Assembly: GCF_013368755.1 (NCBI RefSeq)
Contig: NC_049561.1
Coordinates: 7,006,001-7,070,000 of the forward strand
Direction: 5' to 3'
DNA from: Talaromyces rugulosus
Taxonomy: Eukaryota > Ascomycota > Eurotiomycetes > Eurotiales > Trichocomaceae
DNA length: 64,000 nt
Each line of letters begins with the position of its first letter. Position 1 is the stretch's first letter. Below the pieces are notes generated by a model. That model did not search any database and was not told the origin of the DNA. It was given only the letters and a program-made list of their open reading frames with translations. Below are positions 24,601-36,337 of this stretch, one piece after another. The position numbers were made by a program, and so were the translations under genes.

Positions 24601-24815
24601 CTGACCCATTTGACGCGGCCATCGAGGCCCATGTCCAAAATCACGTTCAACGTTTGTTCGGCGGCTTCACGGAGGTCATCGCGCTCGGCTCGCATGTCCT
24701 CGCTAAAGGAACGCTCCATCGAGACGCGGCGTGGCTCGGCGGCTTCTGCCCTGAGGGCCGTGACGGCGGGCGGGGCGAGGAATCGCGGAGCATCGCCTCC
24801 GTCGTTGGCTGCCAT
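18662..24815 (-). CDS. rim15: Rim15-type PAS / serine-threonine kinase / receiver-domain protein
   Basis: Exons 24815-24246 and 24178-18662 flank a 67-nt intron; the product is about 2028 residues. Rim15 (Great-wall/MASTL relative, S. pombe Cek1/Ppk18) links nutrient signals to quiescence and acts through endosulfine-PP2A in yeast. Order: a PAS-like segment (NVILDMGLDGRVKWVSPSWR, about 56-75), a C2HC finger (CRICERQITPWWFEKHSELC), long Ser-rich disorder, then an AGC-type kinase from about 752 to 1213. Visible kinase motifs are GAFGSVY, AIKVLKKAD, HRDLKPDNLL, DFGLSRM and GTPDYLAPE, with a large insertion between DFG and APE as is usual for this family. A receiver domain lies at about 1541-1663 (DVLICEDHP, PIIAVTGYL). 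The usual phospho-acceptor Asp in IIMTEVKLP is Glu (codon 19960-19958). The C-terminal 360 residues are disordered. Confidence 0.92.
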
Positions 24816-27800
24816 AGTCTATGGGGAGTCAATGGCTTTTCACTGGCGGGGTGGATTTCACACGGCGGCGTTTTCGTGTCTTCAGTCTGTCTGGGACGGG
24901 GTGATTCGGCACCAAAACAAGCAAGGCTGGACGGTCTGCCAGGCAGATCGGCTGCCCGTGAGCAGCTGTGGCTTTGCCAGTAGAAGATCAGAAAGCCATG
25001 GCGGGAGAGACACGGGGAGGTTGTTGGTGTGACGCAGTTGGAGCGCGAACAATCCGACTGCGAACACGACGAGCGGGCGAGCGGCGAGCGCCCGCGTGGG
25101 AATGTGCTGCAGGGAACGATGCGTGGCCGGAGACGAGATTGTGTCGGGATCGAGAGTCGGTAAAGGAAAGACAGACGTTGTTGTCTATCTGTCTGCGTGT
25201 TCTATTCTGTTCTATCCGTCCGACGTCTATCTCCAGCACAGCACGCAGTAGCGGGTGGGGGTGAGAAAGCGGCGGATGCGTCAATCAATCAATCGAATTC
25301 CACGCAAGGCACGACACGGCAGAGGGCAGGCAGCAAAGTCGCGACAAGAACACAATAGCGATAGAGGGAAAAGAAAGCAGAAAATATAATAATCATAATC
25401 CGAACACCATGGGACGTGAGACGCAAAGCAGGGGCGGTGGTGGGCGAGAGAGTAACTACTGACTAAGGCAGGCAGGCGCGACGAATGGATGCGCTAGTGT
25501 CAACTTAGGGACGGACTTAGCGGTGGGACACGCTACACGCTATAGCTGGCCAACTGGCTGCGGCCCGTCCGTCTGACCCGACGCAGTCATCACGATCTTG
25601 GTTTTCGTAACTTCTTACTACGTACGTACCATTCTACATTATTCTATATTATTCTGTATTATAGTGTTGGCGCCGTTTCGTGTCGCGGCGTTTTTCTCGC
25701 ATGTTCCGGTCTTGGCGCTGGGCTTGCTTAAACTACGAGAGCTGGCCAATGGGCGGGCGCATAACAGGCCCACATGCGCCCAATATGGACTAGCGCGTGG
25801 TCGCCCTTATCGTCCGGCTTATCTGCATTTTCTTCCTTCCTCCCTTGCACGCTCTCTCTCTATCTCTCTCTCTCTCTCTCTCTCTTTTGATATAATATTA
25901 CTTGGAGTATGCTGTATGACTTCCTGTGGCTGACAAGGAAATGTCGCCTCCTTGCTCATCCTCGCCTGTCGGTGAGGAGGTGAGATCACAGAGGCAACAC
26001 GCATATGACGGGCGGAATTCGTGCCCGGGTTGAGGTGCGATGGCAGATGTTTTGCTGGCAGGGTTATTTAGACTCTGGCGATTCACCACGCAACGAGTCT
26101 TATCAAAGACAGCCATGCAATAATACGCCACGCTGCCTGCATCTCCAGCCTATGGGATGTCTCGAGTATCGCGGTCATTTGCGCGCAGAACCGTGGTCGA
26201 GACCGCGCATCACGAGCATGACCTCACCACTTGGTTCTAAGTATACTCTGTCCGATACATCTATACCCCATGACCTCTTGCTGAATCCAGTTACTTGAAA
26301 GCTTGCGGCCAGGCACGTTACGTAACGGCATTACCATTCAAGGAGCCCTTGTTCATACATTATTCAAATGTTCTGGAATGCGCAGGGAGCGGTCAACCGA
26401 GTCAACTGACCTACTGCGGTGCCTCAGGCAGCCACCAAGCCACTGTCAATCCGCCAGCTTTGCTTGTTCCGGGTGAAACAGACTAAACAACTGGTCTCAT
26501 GATCGATGAGTTATGCTGGTGGGGGAAACACTGTGTCGGACACAGAGGGGTTCCGGCCAATCCAGCAGCAATTGGCAAATAGCCTCACAGCCCTCTTACT
26601 CGCGACGATGTGGCAACTGCACGTACAAAGCACACCGTTGTAGTACTTACTCCTGCGTACATGAGGTGATGGCGATCTTTACTAGACTCCCCACGTAGTT
26701 GGCTATTTTTTGCGCTCTTCTCCAGGGAACCCCGCACTGCGTTCCCCGGAATTGAGTCGATCGCGGGCTAGTTTGTGGTAGTTTATAGTAGTGTGTGTAG
26801 TGGATGCCTTAAATGGTAATCGCAATCGTTAATTATTAATTTGACGACTGTGAAAACTTAATTACGATCCACCATTGATTCTCCATACCACCAAAAGAGA
26901 CTCCTTGGTGGGTTTCTTAGCAATTGAGTCGTCCAATTAATGTTTCTGCTCGTCAGAACTTCCAGTTTAAACTACATTTATATGACAAAAATACCTCTAA
27001 TAATTTTACTTCTAAATAAATATTTTAGAGGGGAAAATATAATACGATATGGGCTCGGTTGGAATTATTTTCTAGTTTAGTGATGCTTTTTATAGTTTGC
27101 CGGGACAAGTACAGCTGAGACGAATAACTGTGGCCTCATGATTCAATCTGCACTTGTAAGCTACATGCATTAACCCTAATTATGGTACATATTAAAAAAA
27201 CAAAGACATCTTCATCACCATGTATGCAATGTCACAACCTTCTTGTAAGTGGAATCTTCTTACCTAAAACGCACCAGGGCGAGGCTCTAGGTTTCGCTTC
27301 AATCTTATCGGCCATGCTCAAGTGCGATATAAATTTTAACAGAGAATAAGGTCGCCCTACATGCAACAGTTGAAAGACAGGGATTCCCAGGGATATTATT
27401 TATTCAAATGTCAGCAATTTCCACAAGTCCAGCATCGCGACAAGAGTACGCCTCCTTTTTGGCGGATCCTCAGTGCCTATGGAATGTTATCATTCTCAAC
27501 GGATCCTGGCATGTAGCGCTGGCTTCGAGCCAGGAACCTGTGTTATACTCAACACCATTAGCGCAGTTCATCCGTGGAATATGCAGTGCAGTGATATCAC
27601 AAAAAAGCAACCTTCTCATAATCTTCCAAGAATAGAAAGAAAGCCTCAAGGCTTCCGAAACTGATAGTTTATTCGACGACGGGTCATTCAGCAAATCCCG
27701 TACCTACCATCGGATTATTGCAACCTGTTATGATTTATATACTTCTGTCTAGAGTAGTCTGAAATTTCTCGACGAATACAAAGCCAATCAATTGGCTAGG

Positions 27801-28236
27801 CTGCGGGACACTGCTCATACTTTTGAGAAACCTGGACTTGAATACTGGACTTTTACGACTCAACGAAGAGTGCTCTGAATTGGGGAAACTACAGGCAGAA
27901 TTTTGTATATTCAAGGAACAGGTTCGCGAAGCGGTCTCCAATATAGAGATCAAGTCTTCGTGGCCTGGTAATTTTTGGGCACGTTGCCACACCACATTAA
28001 CCGATATTGGGGTAAGTTTGTCGGCCGCAGCGACTTCAGGGTGAATGCTGATCTGAGGTCGTTCCTGAGAATTGGTTTCCCGCATCCATCCTGGGATATG
28101 GGATGGGGCAACCGATGTCTTGACCGTAAGACCTTCGCCACTGAACCTCGTATTCCAAAGTTTTGCTTGGAGAAATATCTTATGTACTTGAGAAGAATAC
28201 AACATCTATTCACAGATTCCAATCTGTGTTCGCCTT
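24816..28236. other. 3.4 kb gene-poor interval upstream of rim15
   Basis: Contains the presumed rim15 promoter and long leader near 24.8-26 kb (GC-rich, with a CT microsatellite), then increasingly AT-rich DNA from about 26.8 to 27.7 kb. Frames on both strands are short and lack domains. The part from about 27.7 to 28.2 kb may hold the decayed C-terminus of the amidoligase-like relic next to it; a frame there contains LEYEVQWRRSYGQD, weakly like the family's T-I/L-E-F/Y-R region. I see no other gene. Confidence 0.45.
25851..25886. repeat. CT/GA microsatellite
   Basis: An almost pure CT dinucleotide tract interrupted once by TAT. It lies about 1 kb upstream of the rim15 start and reads as GA repeats on the rim15 coding strand. 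Such tracts are common in fungal promoters; no function is claimed. Confidence 0.85.
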
Positions 28237-29059
28237 CTAGTGGGTCGAATTTATCTTCCAAACGCCACTCGTATAGTCTAGGTCGGTGATCCATCTTCCG
28301 AAATTATGCGTAATCCATATACTTTCCTTCTTGAGCGGGAAAATGGGAGCACCCTCAAAGGGGCTCCAGTCACCAAAATCCGCATTTAGGTTTAGGAAAC
28401 CCGATAGGACGCACGATCCATACTCGTTGCATCCTCTATCCTCGGGCAAAGGCACGTTGATTGCACTTTCAAAGTGAAATATGCTTCGGCAAACTGACTT
28501 TAGAAAGTCGAGGTCCCATTCGTTGTTGATGTGCACATGGAAGCTATACGAAGAGTTGGTTTCGATGGTACAAGTCGAGATCAGTATTCTGAAAGTCTCT
28601 CGTGCTTCGTCACGCTACTTGCTTAGCTCGTGAAAAAAAGAATATTGACGAGACAAGTTCTACGGGCCCTAGTCTTTGTCAGTAGGTTTATAAAGCATGA
28701 AGAGGTATAGAGGTATACATTGATGGTTATTGTCGTTCTTTGGCGTGATTGTTACGTCGTCAGTGAAGACCACTCCGTGCTAGCTTTCCCTCATAGACCC
28801 CATCAACGTCGTTGTGGATATGAGGCTTGGGACGACGCGTAACGCGGGATTCAGGGTTATTGAAATAAGTGACGAGGTGACGGTAAAGTCTTCTAGATCT
28901 GCAAAGTTCGAGGAAAAACTCAAGCTCAAAGCCGACTCGATAACCCCTCTGGTCGAACAGGAAAGGTAATTGAAAGATAGATAAAAGGATGTAGGATGAA
29001 GGTAAGCGAGGGAAGTTGAGGAGGGAAGGAAGGTGCTTCTGTTTCAATGTTGCGGGCAT
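28237..29059 (-). pseudogene. Decayed amidoligase-like gene
   Basis: On the minus strand several frames together resemble the putative amidoligase family common in filamentous fungi. The first frame (29059-28760) has the N-terminal motif GYRVGFELEFFLE followed by HNDVDGVYEGK. The frame then shifts, and FTDDVTITPKND follows near 28765-28730, matching the usual W...D.TI strand. After a further frame change comes GPVELVSSIFFFHELSK, then an in-frame TAG at 28617-28615. The frame continues with SYSFHVHINNEWDLDFLK, FHFESAINVPLPEDR and CNEYGSC, which match the family's G-x-HVHV, E-x-x-I and P-x-R...N-x-Y blocks. At least two frameshifts and one stop make an active enzyme unlikely. Members of this family are predicted ATP-grasp-like or GCS-like peptide-bond-forming enzymes. 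Similarity is judged by eye; unusual splicing is a less likely explanation. Confidence 0.5.
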
Positions 29060-30644
29060 AACACGGTATCCCCTTTTGGCCTAGCCCCTCGTCTGCAATA
29101 CATTGAGCTTTCTGCGCGGGAGTATAAATCTGCTTGCAATGAGACCCTTTATGCGACAATTAGCAAATTCCAGTACAGAAATAAGGATTTATAGAAAGTA
29201 ATGATGAAAAACATACCTCGGCTGAGTTAAACATCGGAGTCGCTGTGGCAAGGATCAATGATGGTTTTGTGTAGAACACACATGTGCACCATATTTCACC
29301 TGCACATGTCTGATATATATGTCAATGATCCTATCAAGACAACATTGCACAGCATCAATTGATTGGAACGCCAATTGGTTTGGAATCTATTAAAAGGCCA
29401 ATTCCAGTAGCTACATGTATATAACTGCCTGTTTCGAAATTATTTTCTTACTTCCAATATTGAAATGTCCAAAATTTAACATGCAAACAGTATTCGCTCT
29501 GTCAACTGGTATATATATACTAGGAAAAAAACGGCATACACATCGCCAATGTCAATGTTCAATGTTATTATAATATTATCTAATTAATTGACACTGATAA
29601 GCGCTCGAATAAAGTAAAATACTATAAAAACCAAAGAGTCGTATACTATAATCAGACAGGACAACGGATGCATAAAATTAACATGTGTCAGCGTCGCAAA
29701 ACAAAGAGACACGTGCGGTCACGTGGCAAGGGGCTCGCCCCTGGTGGCGCTCAGCCACTGTTCGAGAACGCGGTCGATGACGATGAAACATGGAAATCAT
29801 TATTTTTAAAAAAAATATCAGGAGAAAAAAAAATAAAAATAAAAAAACCCCCCCAAGGGCCTGGATGCATGACTCCACCCTTCCCCCTCCTCCCTGTGCT
29901 CACTGCTTTTACTTTTACTGCGTATACTGGTGACAAGTCACAACTCGGACGCATGGACTGCGATTAAGATGATGAGGTGCATGACCGGCAAATCACACAC
30001 AGCTGATGGAGTATACACTGCATAATAATTAATCTATTAATGCAGTGGGTGGCAACGATCAACGCAGCCACCGCCAAGACGCAGTGGAGCAAGCAGGATA
30101 TCAACGCACCAGGATTCAATAGTACTGACAGGACAGAATACATATGATATGCATGTACGGAGTATTAGTAGAAGATGATGGAAGATAAGAGTATACGTAG
30201 CAGCAAGAGCACGGGGAATACAGACAACAATACAAGATAAGAATACAATATCCGATCGTCTATCTCCACAGGCGATCTTCGTTGCGGGCGTCGTCAGCGG
30301 CCCAGACCACTTTCTTTTCTCCAACGGTCCAACGCTCTTTCTTGACAGTGACACTCCCTCCCGTGCCGAACCGGCCGCCTAAATTAATGCTATGCGCCTC
30401 CCACCTTGAACTTTTTTCTCTCTCCCTCTTCCTTTCTTATCGCAGACTTTTGTTTATCCTTATTTTGTGTCTTTCGTTTATTTTTCCGCCGCCCCTAGAC
30501 TGCTCGTGAATTGGCCACCGAGAGAAATTGCCTGTCGTAATTGTTTTTTTGTCGTCCGTCAACTCAACTCTCCTCACGCCGTGTGTTCGTCTATCAGACT
30601 TCCATTCGATCTTCACTCATTGTGAACCCTGGCCTGGTGCCAGA
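29060..30644. promoter_or_regulatory. Gene-poor interval and leader of the MscS gene
   Basis: The first part (29160-29680) is AT-rich with TATA-like stretches and no gene. The 3' part (about 30400-30640) is strongly pyrimidine-rich on the plus strand, a usual feature just upstream of expressed Aspergillus genes, and should include promoter and 5' UTR of the channel gene. A TATCGCAG at about 30438-30445 could be a 5' UTR intron acceptor; this is speculative. Confidence 0.45.
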
Positions 30645-33468
30645 ATGACGACTCCGGTGCACGAGATTGACGAGCCCAACTACCTCGGCCGGACTGTCAC
30701 CGAGGATAGCATCGCTGGCCGGCCTGCCCAGCTCCACCTGGATACCAACTCTATCCCCCAGGCGAGCTTCACCGACCCATCGCCGTCCGCACGCCGCGAG
30801 CATGCGCTGAGGCTGGACGATGACCTGGCCGTGCTCGAGGCCGAGCGAGTCGTGTCCAACACGCAGCGCAGTGAGGGCCCTTCGCTGCAGCGGTCTCGTT
30901 CGCGCCCATCCGAGGCCGTCGACGAGTTTGATGTCGCGACCAACCCGCTGCACGAGACGGCCGCCATCTACAATCCGCCCGAGAACCCTTCTACAAGCCT
31001 GGCCAGGATCTTCAAGCGCATCCATCAGTCCAGTTTCCTCGTCCGCTACTTCTTCTACATCTCGCCCGTGACCCTGATCATCTTGATCCCGCTCCTGCTG
31101 GGCGCCCTCGTCTTCAAAACGGCCAATGTCGGTGGCGTGAGCATGCTGTGGTTCTGCATCTGGCTCGAGATTTTCTGGCTGACTTTGTGGGCCGGTCGAG
31201 TATGTTTCCGTTTTTCTTTTTTCTGTTGAGGCTGCAGCTAACTGACTTTCATAGATCGCCGCCAAATGTGTCCCCCACGCGATAGGAATCGTCGCCTCCA
31301 TGGTCACCAACAATGCGAAAAAGTGGCGCGATCTGGGCCGCATGCTCGAGCTGCCCATCACACTCTTTCTCTGGTGGCTGGGAATCGAGATTTCGTTTCT
31401 GCCCACCATGATCAACCATCATCTCAATGGCAACAAGGCGGTGCTGTCGTGGGAAAACACCATGAATAAAGTCATCATCTCCATCTTCGTTGGCGTCATT
31501 CTAAACCTCATCGAGAAAATCATCATTCAGTTGATCGCCATCAGCTTCCACACCCGGACCTATGCCGACCGCATCGAGATCAACAAGTTCCAGATTGGCA
31601 GCTTGGTCAAGTTGTATGACTACTCCCGCCACACCATCACTGAAACCGACGAGGACTTTGAGGAATCCGGCAGCCCCGGACATTCGGGCACCAAAACCCC
31701 GAGGAATGTGGCCGGCGTCGCCTTGCGCGTGGGCAAAAAGACTCTGAACAAGGTCGGTGATGTCGCAGGTGCCGTCGCAGGCGACTTCACCGGCCGCAAG
31801 GTCACCAGGAGCGACCACCCCCACCAGGTCGTCCTGGCCCTCCTATCCACCAACATGGGCAGCCAGGTGCTGGCTCGCCGTCTCTACCGAACCTTTGTCC
31901 GCCCTGACTTTGACACCGTCTTTTCCGGCGATCTCAAGGCCGCCTTTGATAGCAATGAGGAAGCCGAAGCCGCCTTCACCATGTTCGACAAGGACATGAA
32001 CGGCGACATTTCCATGGAAGAACTCGAGGCCGTCTGTGTCGAGATTGGTCGCGAGCGGAAATCCATCACTGCTTCGTTGAAGGACTTGGACTCGGTCGTC
32101 ACCAAGCTCGACGGGGTGTTATTTTTCGTCGTCTGCGTCATCACGCTTATTGTGTTTTTGTCGCTGATCTCGACCTCGGCCGCTGGTGTGCTTACTTCGG
32201 CCGGCTCTTCCATTCTGGCTTTATCCTGGCTGTTTTCTGCCACGGCGCAGGAATTCCTGCAGTCGGTTGTTTTCGTCTTTGTCAAGCATCCCTTTGACGT
32301 CGGAGACCGCGTCACCATCTACGGCAACACGGGCGACAACCTGACGGGTGACGACTACTTTGTCAAGGAGATTTCTCTGTTGTATACCGAATTCAAGAAG
32401 ATGCAAGGCCACATCGTGCAGGCGCCAAACAGCTATCTGAACACCCTGTTTATCCTCAACCAGCGCCGGTCTGGTGGACTGGCCGAAGCCGTGCCTATTG
32501 TCATCAAGTACGGTACTTCGATCGAGCAGATGGACGGCCTACGCCAGCGACTTTTGGAGTTTGTGCGCGCGGAGAAGCGCGAATACCAGCCAAACATCAT
32601 CACCGAGCTACGAGAGGTCACCGAGGCCTTTTCGCTGACACTGAACATTGTGTTTTTCTACAAGTCTAACTGGCAGAACGAAGGCCTCCGTCTCCAACGA
32701 CGCAATAAGTTTATTTGTATGCTGATGGTCTCCATGCAAGAAATCGGTATCGAAGGACCTCGTATGAACCTCCAGGGTGCCCATGTCAACTACCCCTATC
32801 ATGTCACCCACCATGGCCAACCACCCAGCTATGCCGCGTCTACCCATAATAATGATGATAACAACAACACCACTCGTCAACCCCAACAGCCGGAAACCAT
32901 CCTGGAAGAACGCGACCCGAACCTGCCCGAAGACTCGGCGGCCAGCACCGGAACCGCACCGCGCCCCCAGCACTCGATCTTGCGCAAGGGGTCTGTCACG
33001 GCGGCAGCGCGTGCACGCGGAGAATCCTTGTCGCGGCCGGGTCGCCATGTCGATTTTTCACTGGGCACTTCAGCAATGATGGCGGGCGATCTTATGGGCG
33101 ACGTTTTTGAAGACCGAAATCCGTCGCGGCTCGAAGAAGTCGTTCGCAACGCCAATCGAGAGGCTCGAATCCGGGAGGACGAGGCCGCAGCATCACCTCG
33201 CCCATCGAACTCGTCATCGGCGCGGGTGCAGGGCGGTCTTGTAGCCCAAGATGGCCGTCGATCGACCGAGTCTCGACTGTCTTCGCGGGTGAGTCGCTCA
33301 TCGTCGGCGCCGCGTAATCGCTTCCTGTCGCGCTTCGGTTCGCAGCACACCTCTAGCAGACTGGGCACAGATGAAGAGGACTTGATGGAGCAGGGCCGGT
33401 ACGAGATGAGCCGGGTTCCTACGATGCCTGATATTGCGTCTCCTACGGATGAGCGCAAGGAGGGTTGA
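30645..33468 (+). CDS. EF-hand MscS-type mechanosensitive ion channel
   Basis: Exons 30645-31199 and 31255-33468 flank a 55-nt intron; the product is 922 residues. Fungal relatives (S. pombe Msy1/Msy2) are ER-membrane channels that control calcium release and volume on hypo-osmotic shock. After a disordered N-terminus come transmembrane helices ([36 protein letters not shown] and others). Then there is an EF-hand ([20 protein letters not shown], with the DxDxNGDIxxxE loop) and two more helices leading into the MscS pore and beta domain ([34 protein letters not shown]). The C-terminal 230 residues are Ser/Arg-rich and disordered. The start ATG at 30645 is the first in frame; an extended open frame upstream has no ATG. 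The EF-hand just before the channel domain is diagnostic. Confidence 0.92.
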
Positions 33469-33940
33469 ATAACGTACCGGAAGTAGAAGAAGTTGCGCTG
33501 TAAATACTTTTTTCCCCTATTCCCTTTAATTGTTTATAGATGGGTCTTTCTTTTTTGCATTTGCATTTGCATTTAAACAAGGCAGAGGCCAGGATTTGTT
33601 ATGTCATATTGATTGATGTCCGAGGAAGTTGATTCCGGCCATACCTACGCTTACATATACTAGCGATGTTGATACCAGCCAGCGATGAATAGAGTTGATT
33701 GAGCAGAACATGTTTCAAAAAGAATTATAGAGTAATGGATGTTATAGTTAGACCTTTCTCCTTGGAGTAAATGTATATTCGGCCGATGACGTAACAGACA
33801 ATTCCTTCCCGGCCGAGACAGCTCTTAATAATCTTTAACCAACAGAGATAGTCCAAGATGCATTGATATATTATTATAATCGAACGGCAAATTTAAATAA
33901 ATTTACTGAACGACCATCTCACAGATTAGACTTGTCCAGC
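33469..33940. promoter_or_regulatory. Intergenic, MscS 3' end to ssu1 promoter
   Basis: About 470 bp between two same-strand genes. It holds a threefold ATTTGC-type short tandem repeat near 33558-33575 and AT-rich sequence towards the next start. No defined regulatory site was recognised. Confidence 0.4.
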
Positions 33941-35322
33941 ATGGCTGCGACAAGAGCAGACGCAATAAGGACAATGGAGCCTCCTCGGGACATATCCAAG
34001 CATGATATGGGGTGGCGACGAGTTCTGCGCAACTTTACTCCTTCGTATGCATATCTCTCTATCTATCACTGCATGCTTATTCAGATAGGCTGATTAATGC
34101 TGCAGCTGGTTCTCGGTCAATATGGGCACGGGCATCACGTCGATCCTTCTCAACACCCTGCCCTACAACGGCCGCTGGCTGTACTATATTTCAATCGTGC
34201 TGTTTGCGCTCAACGTGCTACTGTTTTTTGTGTTTTGCGTGATGACCATTCTTCGATATGCCCTGTACCCCCGGATCTTCGTGACGATGATCCGCCATCC
34301 CGTGCAGTCCATGTTCATCGGCACGTTTCCTATGGGGTTTGCCACGCTGATCAACATGTTTGTCTTTGTGTGCGTGCCGGCCTGGGGCGAGTGGACGCGC
34401 AACTTTGCCTGGGGTATGTGGCTGTTTGATGCGGTGGTTTCGGTGCTGACTGCCTTTACGATGCCTGCTCTGCTGTATATCCCCTCTCATCTTTATATCA
34501 AAGTACGCAAAACACTGACAATCCCCCCTCCCAGGATGATGCACATGAAGGAAATGGATCTGTCCTCCATGACTGCCGTCTGGCTGCTCCCCATTATCAG
34601 TCCCATTGTGGCCGCGGCGTCCGGGGCTGTAGTGGCCGAGATACTGCCGAATGCGCAGCACGCGCAGTGGACGGTCATGGCTAGTTACGTGCTCTTCGGG
34701 ATCGGTCTTCCAACGGCGCTGATGGTGACGACGATCTACCTGCAGCGATTGACACTTTACAAACTGCCACCAAAAAAAGTCATTGCCAGCGTATTTCTCC
34801 CCCTGGGCCCGCTGGGCCAGGGCGGGTATGTGTGAGTTTTCCGCCCTTTTTATATATATCATCATGTCTATCCTATCTCGGATGTCTCTGACGTAAGATA
34901 GAATTCAAAAACTCGGGCTGCTCTCTCGCTCGGTCTTTGCGCATACCACGGGCACTCCGCCGTCAAATTCCCTGCCTGCAATCACCGGCGACGTGTTTTG
35001 CGCGCTGGGCTTCATCAGCGCGCTCGTGCTCTGGGGGTTTGGGCTGCTGTGGCTGTTTCTGGCGCTGGGAGCGATTGTGCATACGCGCAAGTTCCCTTTC
35101 AATATCGGCTGGTGGGGGTTCACGTTTCCGCTGGGCGTGTTTGCGGCGAGCACCTGTCAGCTAGGTCGCGAGCTGGGCTCGCCATTTCTGCTGGTGCTGG
35201 GTACGGTGTTTTCGGTGGCCGTGACGTTGTTGTGGCTTGTTGTTGCGACGTACACTGTCGTGGGCGTGGTCCAGGGGAAGGTGTTTCATGCCCCGTGCTT
35301 GACCGAGCTAATGGATACTTAG
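33941..35322 (+). CDS. Sulfite efflux pump, Ssu1-like (TDT family)
   Basis: Exons 33941-34044, 34106-34831 and 34902-35322 give 416 residues; introns of 61 and 70 nt have consistent phases. Ssu1 proteins are plasma-membrane exporters of sulfite in the tellurite-resistance/dicarboxylate transporter family. They protect against sulfite and, in dermatophytes, release it to break keratin disulfides. The start of the membrane part, RNFTPSWFSVNMGTGITSIL, is the family signature. About ten hydrophobic helices follow, including SMFIGTFPMGFATLINMFVF, the stretch VWLLPIISPIVAAASGAVVA and PLGPLGQGGY at the second exon junction. The GWWGFTFPLGVFAASTCQLG helix near the C-terminus is also conserved. An alternative start lies 13 codons downstream (MEPPRD). 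Substrate is inferred from the family. Confidence 0.88.
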
Positions 35323-36337
35323 CATTGTATAAAAGATTTCTGACTGTAAGTAATAATAACAATATCAAATTTAGCAAAAGACAACGTATTCTATTGCAGC
35401 TGTGGCCAACTATCAAATGCCCTCCTTTCTTCGGGTCTAGTGGCATTTGTCTCAAAGACAATGTCCTGTGGCCGTCTTCTGAAAGTAACTGGCCCCTTAA
35501 ATACTGATCAGGCTGTTGACTAGGACGTTAAAATGGTACGTGTAGTTGGGCACGTTTGCCTTTGTCTAGGTCTGACATCTATATGGAGATGAGAGACATC
35601 TATATATATACATTATATAGTTCCCTATGATCACTATTATGCGTTTATACTGAAAATATAGGGTTAGATAGTTAGACTAACTCTTATATATAGACAGGAT
35701 GTTTAGGTTTGGGTTATAAGGATATACATGTAACTTTAAGAGATGTAGATAACAAGTACAGCCAAGAGGTATACATGCATACATGCATACATGATACATG
35801 TATATAGTATAAGAATCGACCAATCGGCAGCCGGCTAAAACACGCTTTACCGCTTCGGGACCAACACAAAAGCTCCCCGCATTGCACGCCGCAACAGCAG
35901 CAGCACGACAGCAGCCCAATTGCAGCATAATTTCCTAAAAAAAAACACAAATTATTCCGCTAGCAGCCTTCCCCCAGCTACGGTCTTGAGCATTGAAGCT
36001 GTCTCTGCACTGAGTGACTTGGTGCGCGATCGACAAACCAGCGGTGGGGCTGGTGGGTCCAGAGGTACAGCACCGCGGCCCGCTATTGGTGGGAAGCCCC
36101 CCAGTGGGCCCCTTTCTAGCCGTGATGATTGGCGGACAGCGTGGCTAGCGCCAGTGACGCCGACCGCCTGTTCCCAATTAGTTCGTCATCGTCGTCGTTC
36201 GTCCTGTCGTGCTCGCTCGCTCGCTCTCTCCGCTTCAACTTTCTCAAGTTTGGTTGCTTTGGTTGCTGTGCTGCCTTCATCATCCAACTCCTCCTCCTTC
36301 CCACACCAGAAAACTCGGTGTCTGCTGAACAGTCACA
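35323..36337. promoter_or_regulatory. Intergenic and alpha-tubulin leader
   Basis: The first half is AT-rich, with a tandem CATACATG-type repeat at about 35773-35803. The last 250 bp before the tubulin ATG is pyrimidine-rich with CGCTCGCT and CGTCGT short repeats, fitting the promoter and leader of a highly expressed gene. The open frame from 35920 spans this leader and is not considered coding. Confidence 0.5.

Noticed and set aside
27513..27560. T-arm-like CTGGCTTCGAGCCAG
   Set aside because: No D-arm, anticodon arm or acceptor stem around it.
28586..28618. Reading the amidoligase TAG as part of a 30-nt intron (GTAGCG...TTTCAG)
   Set aside because: Far below the minimum intron size seen elsewhere in the window (about 46 nt) and would not repair the other frame changes.
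30594..31415. 273-codon open frame antisense to the MscS channel gene
   Set aside because: Shadow of a strongly coding, GC-rich exon; no domain.
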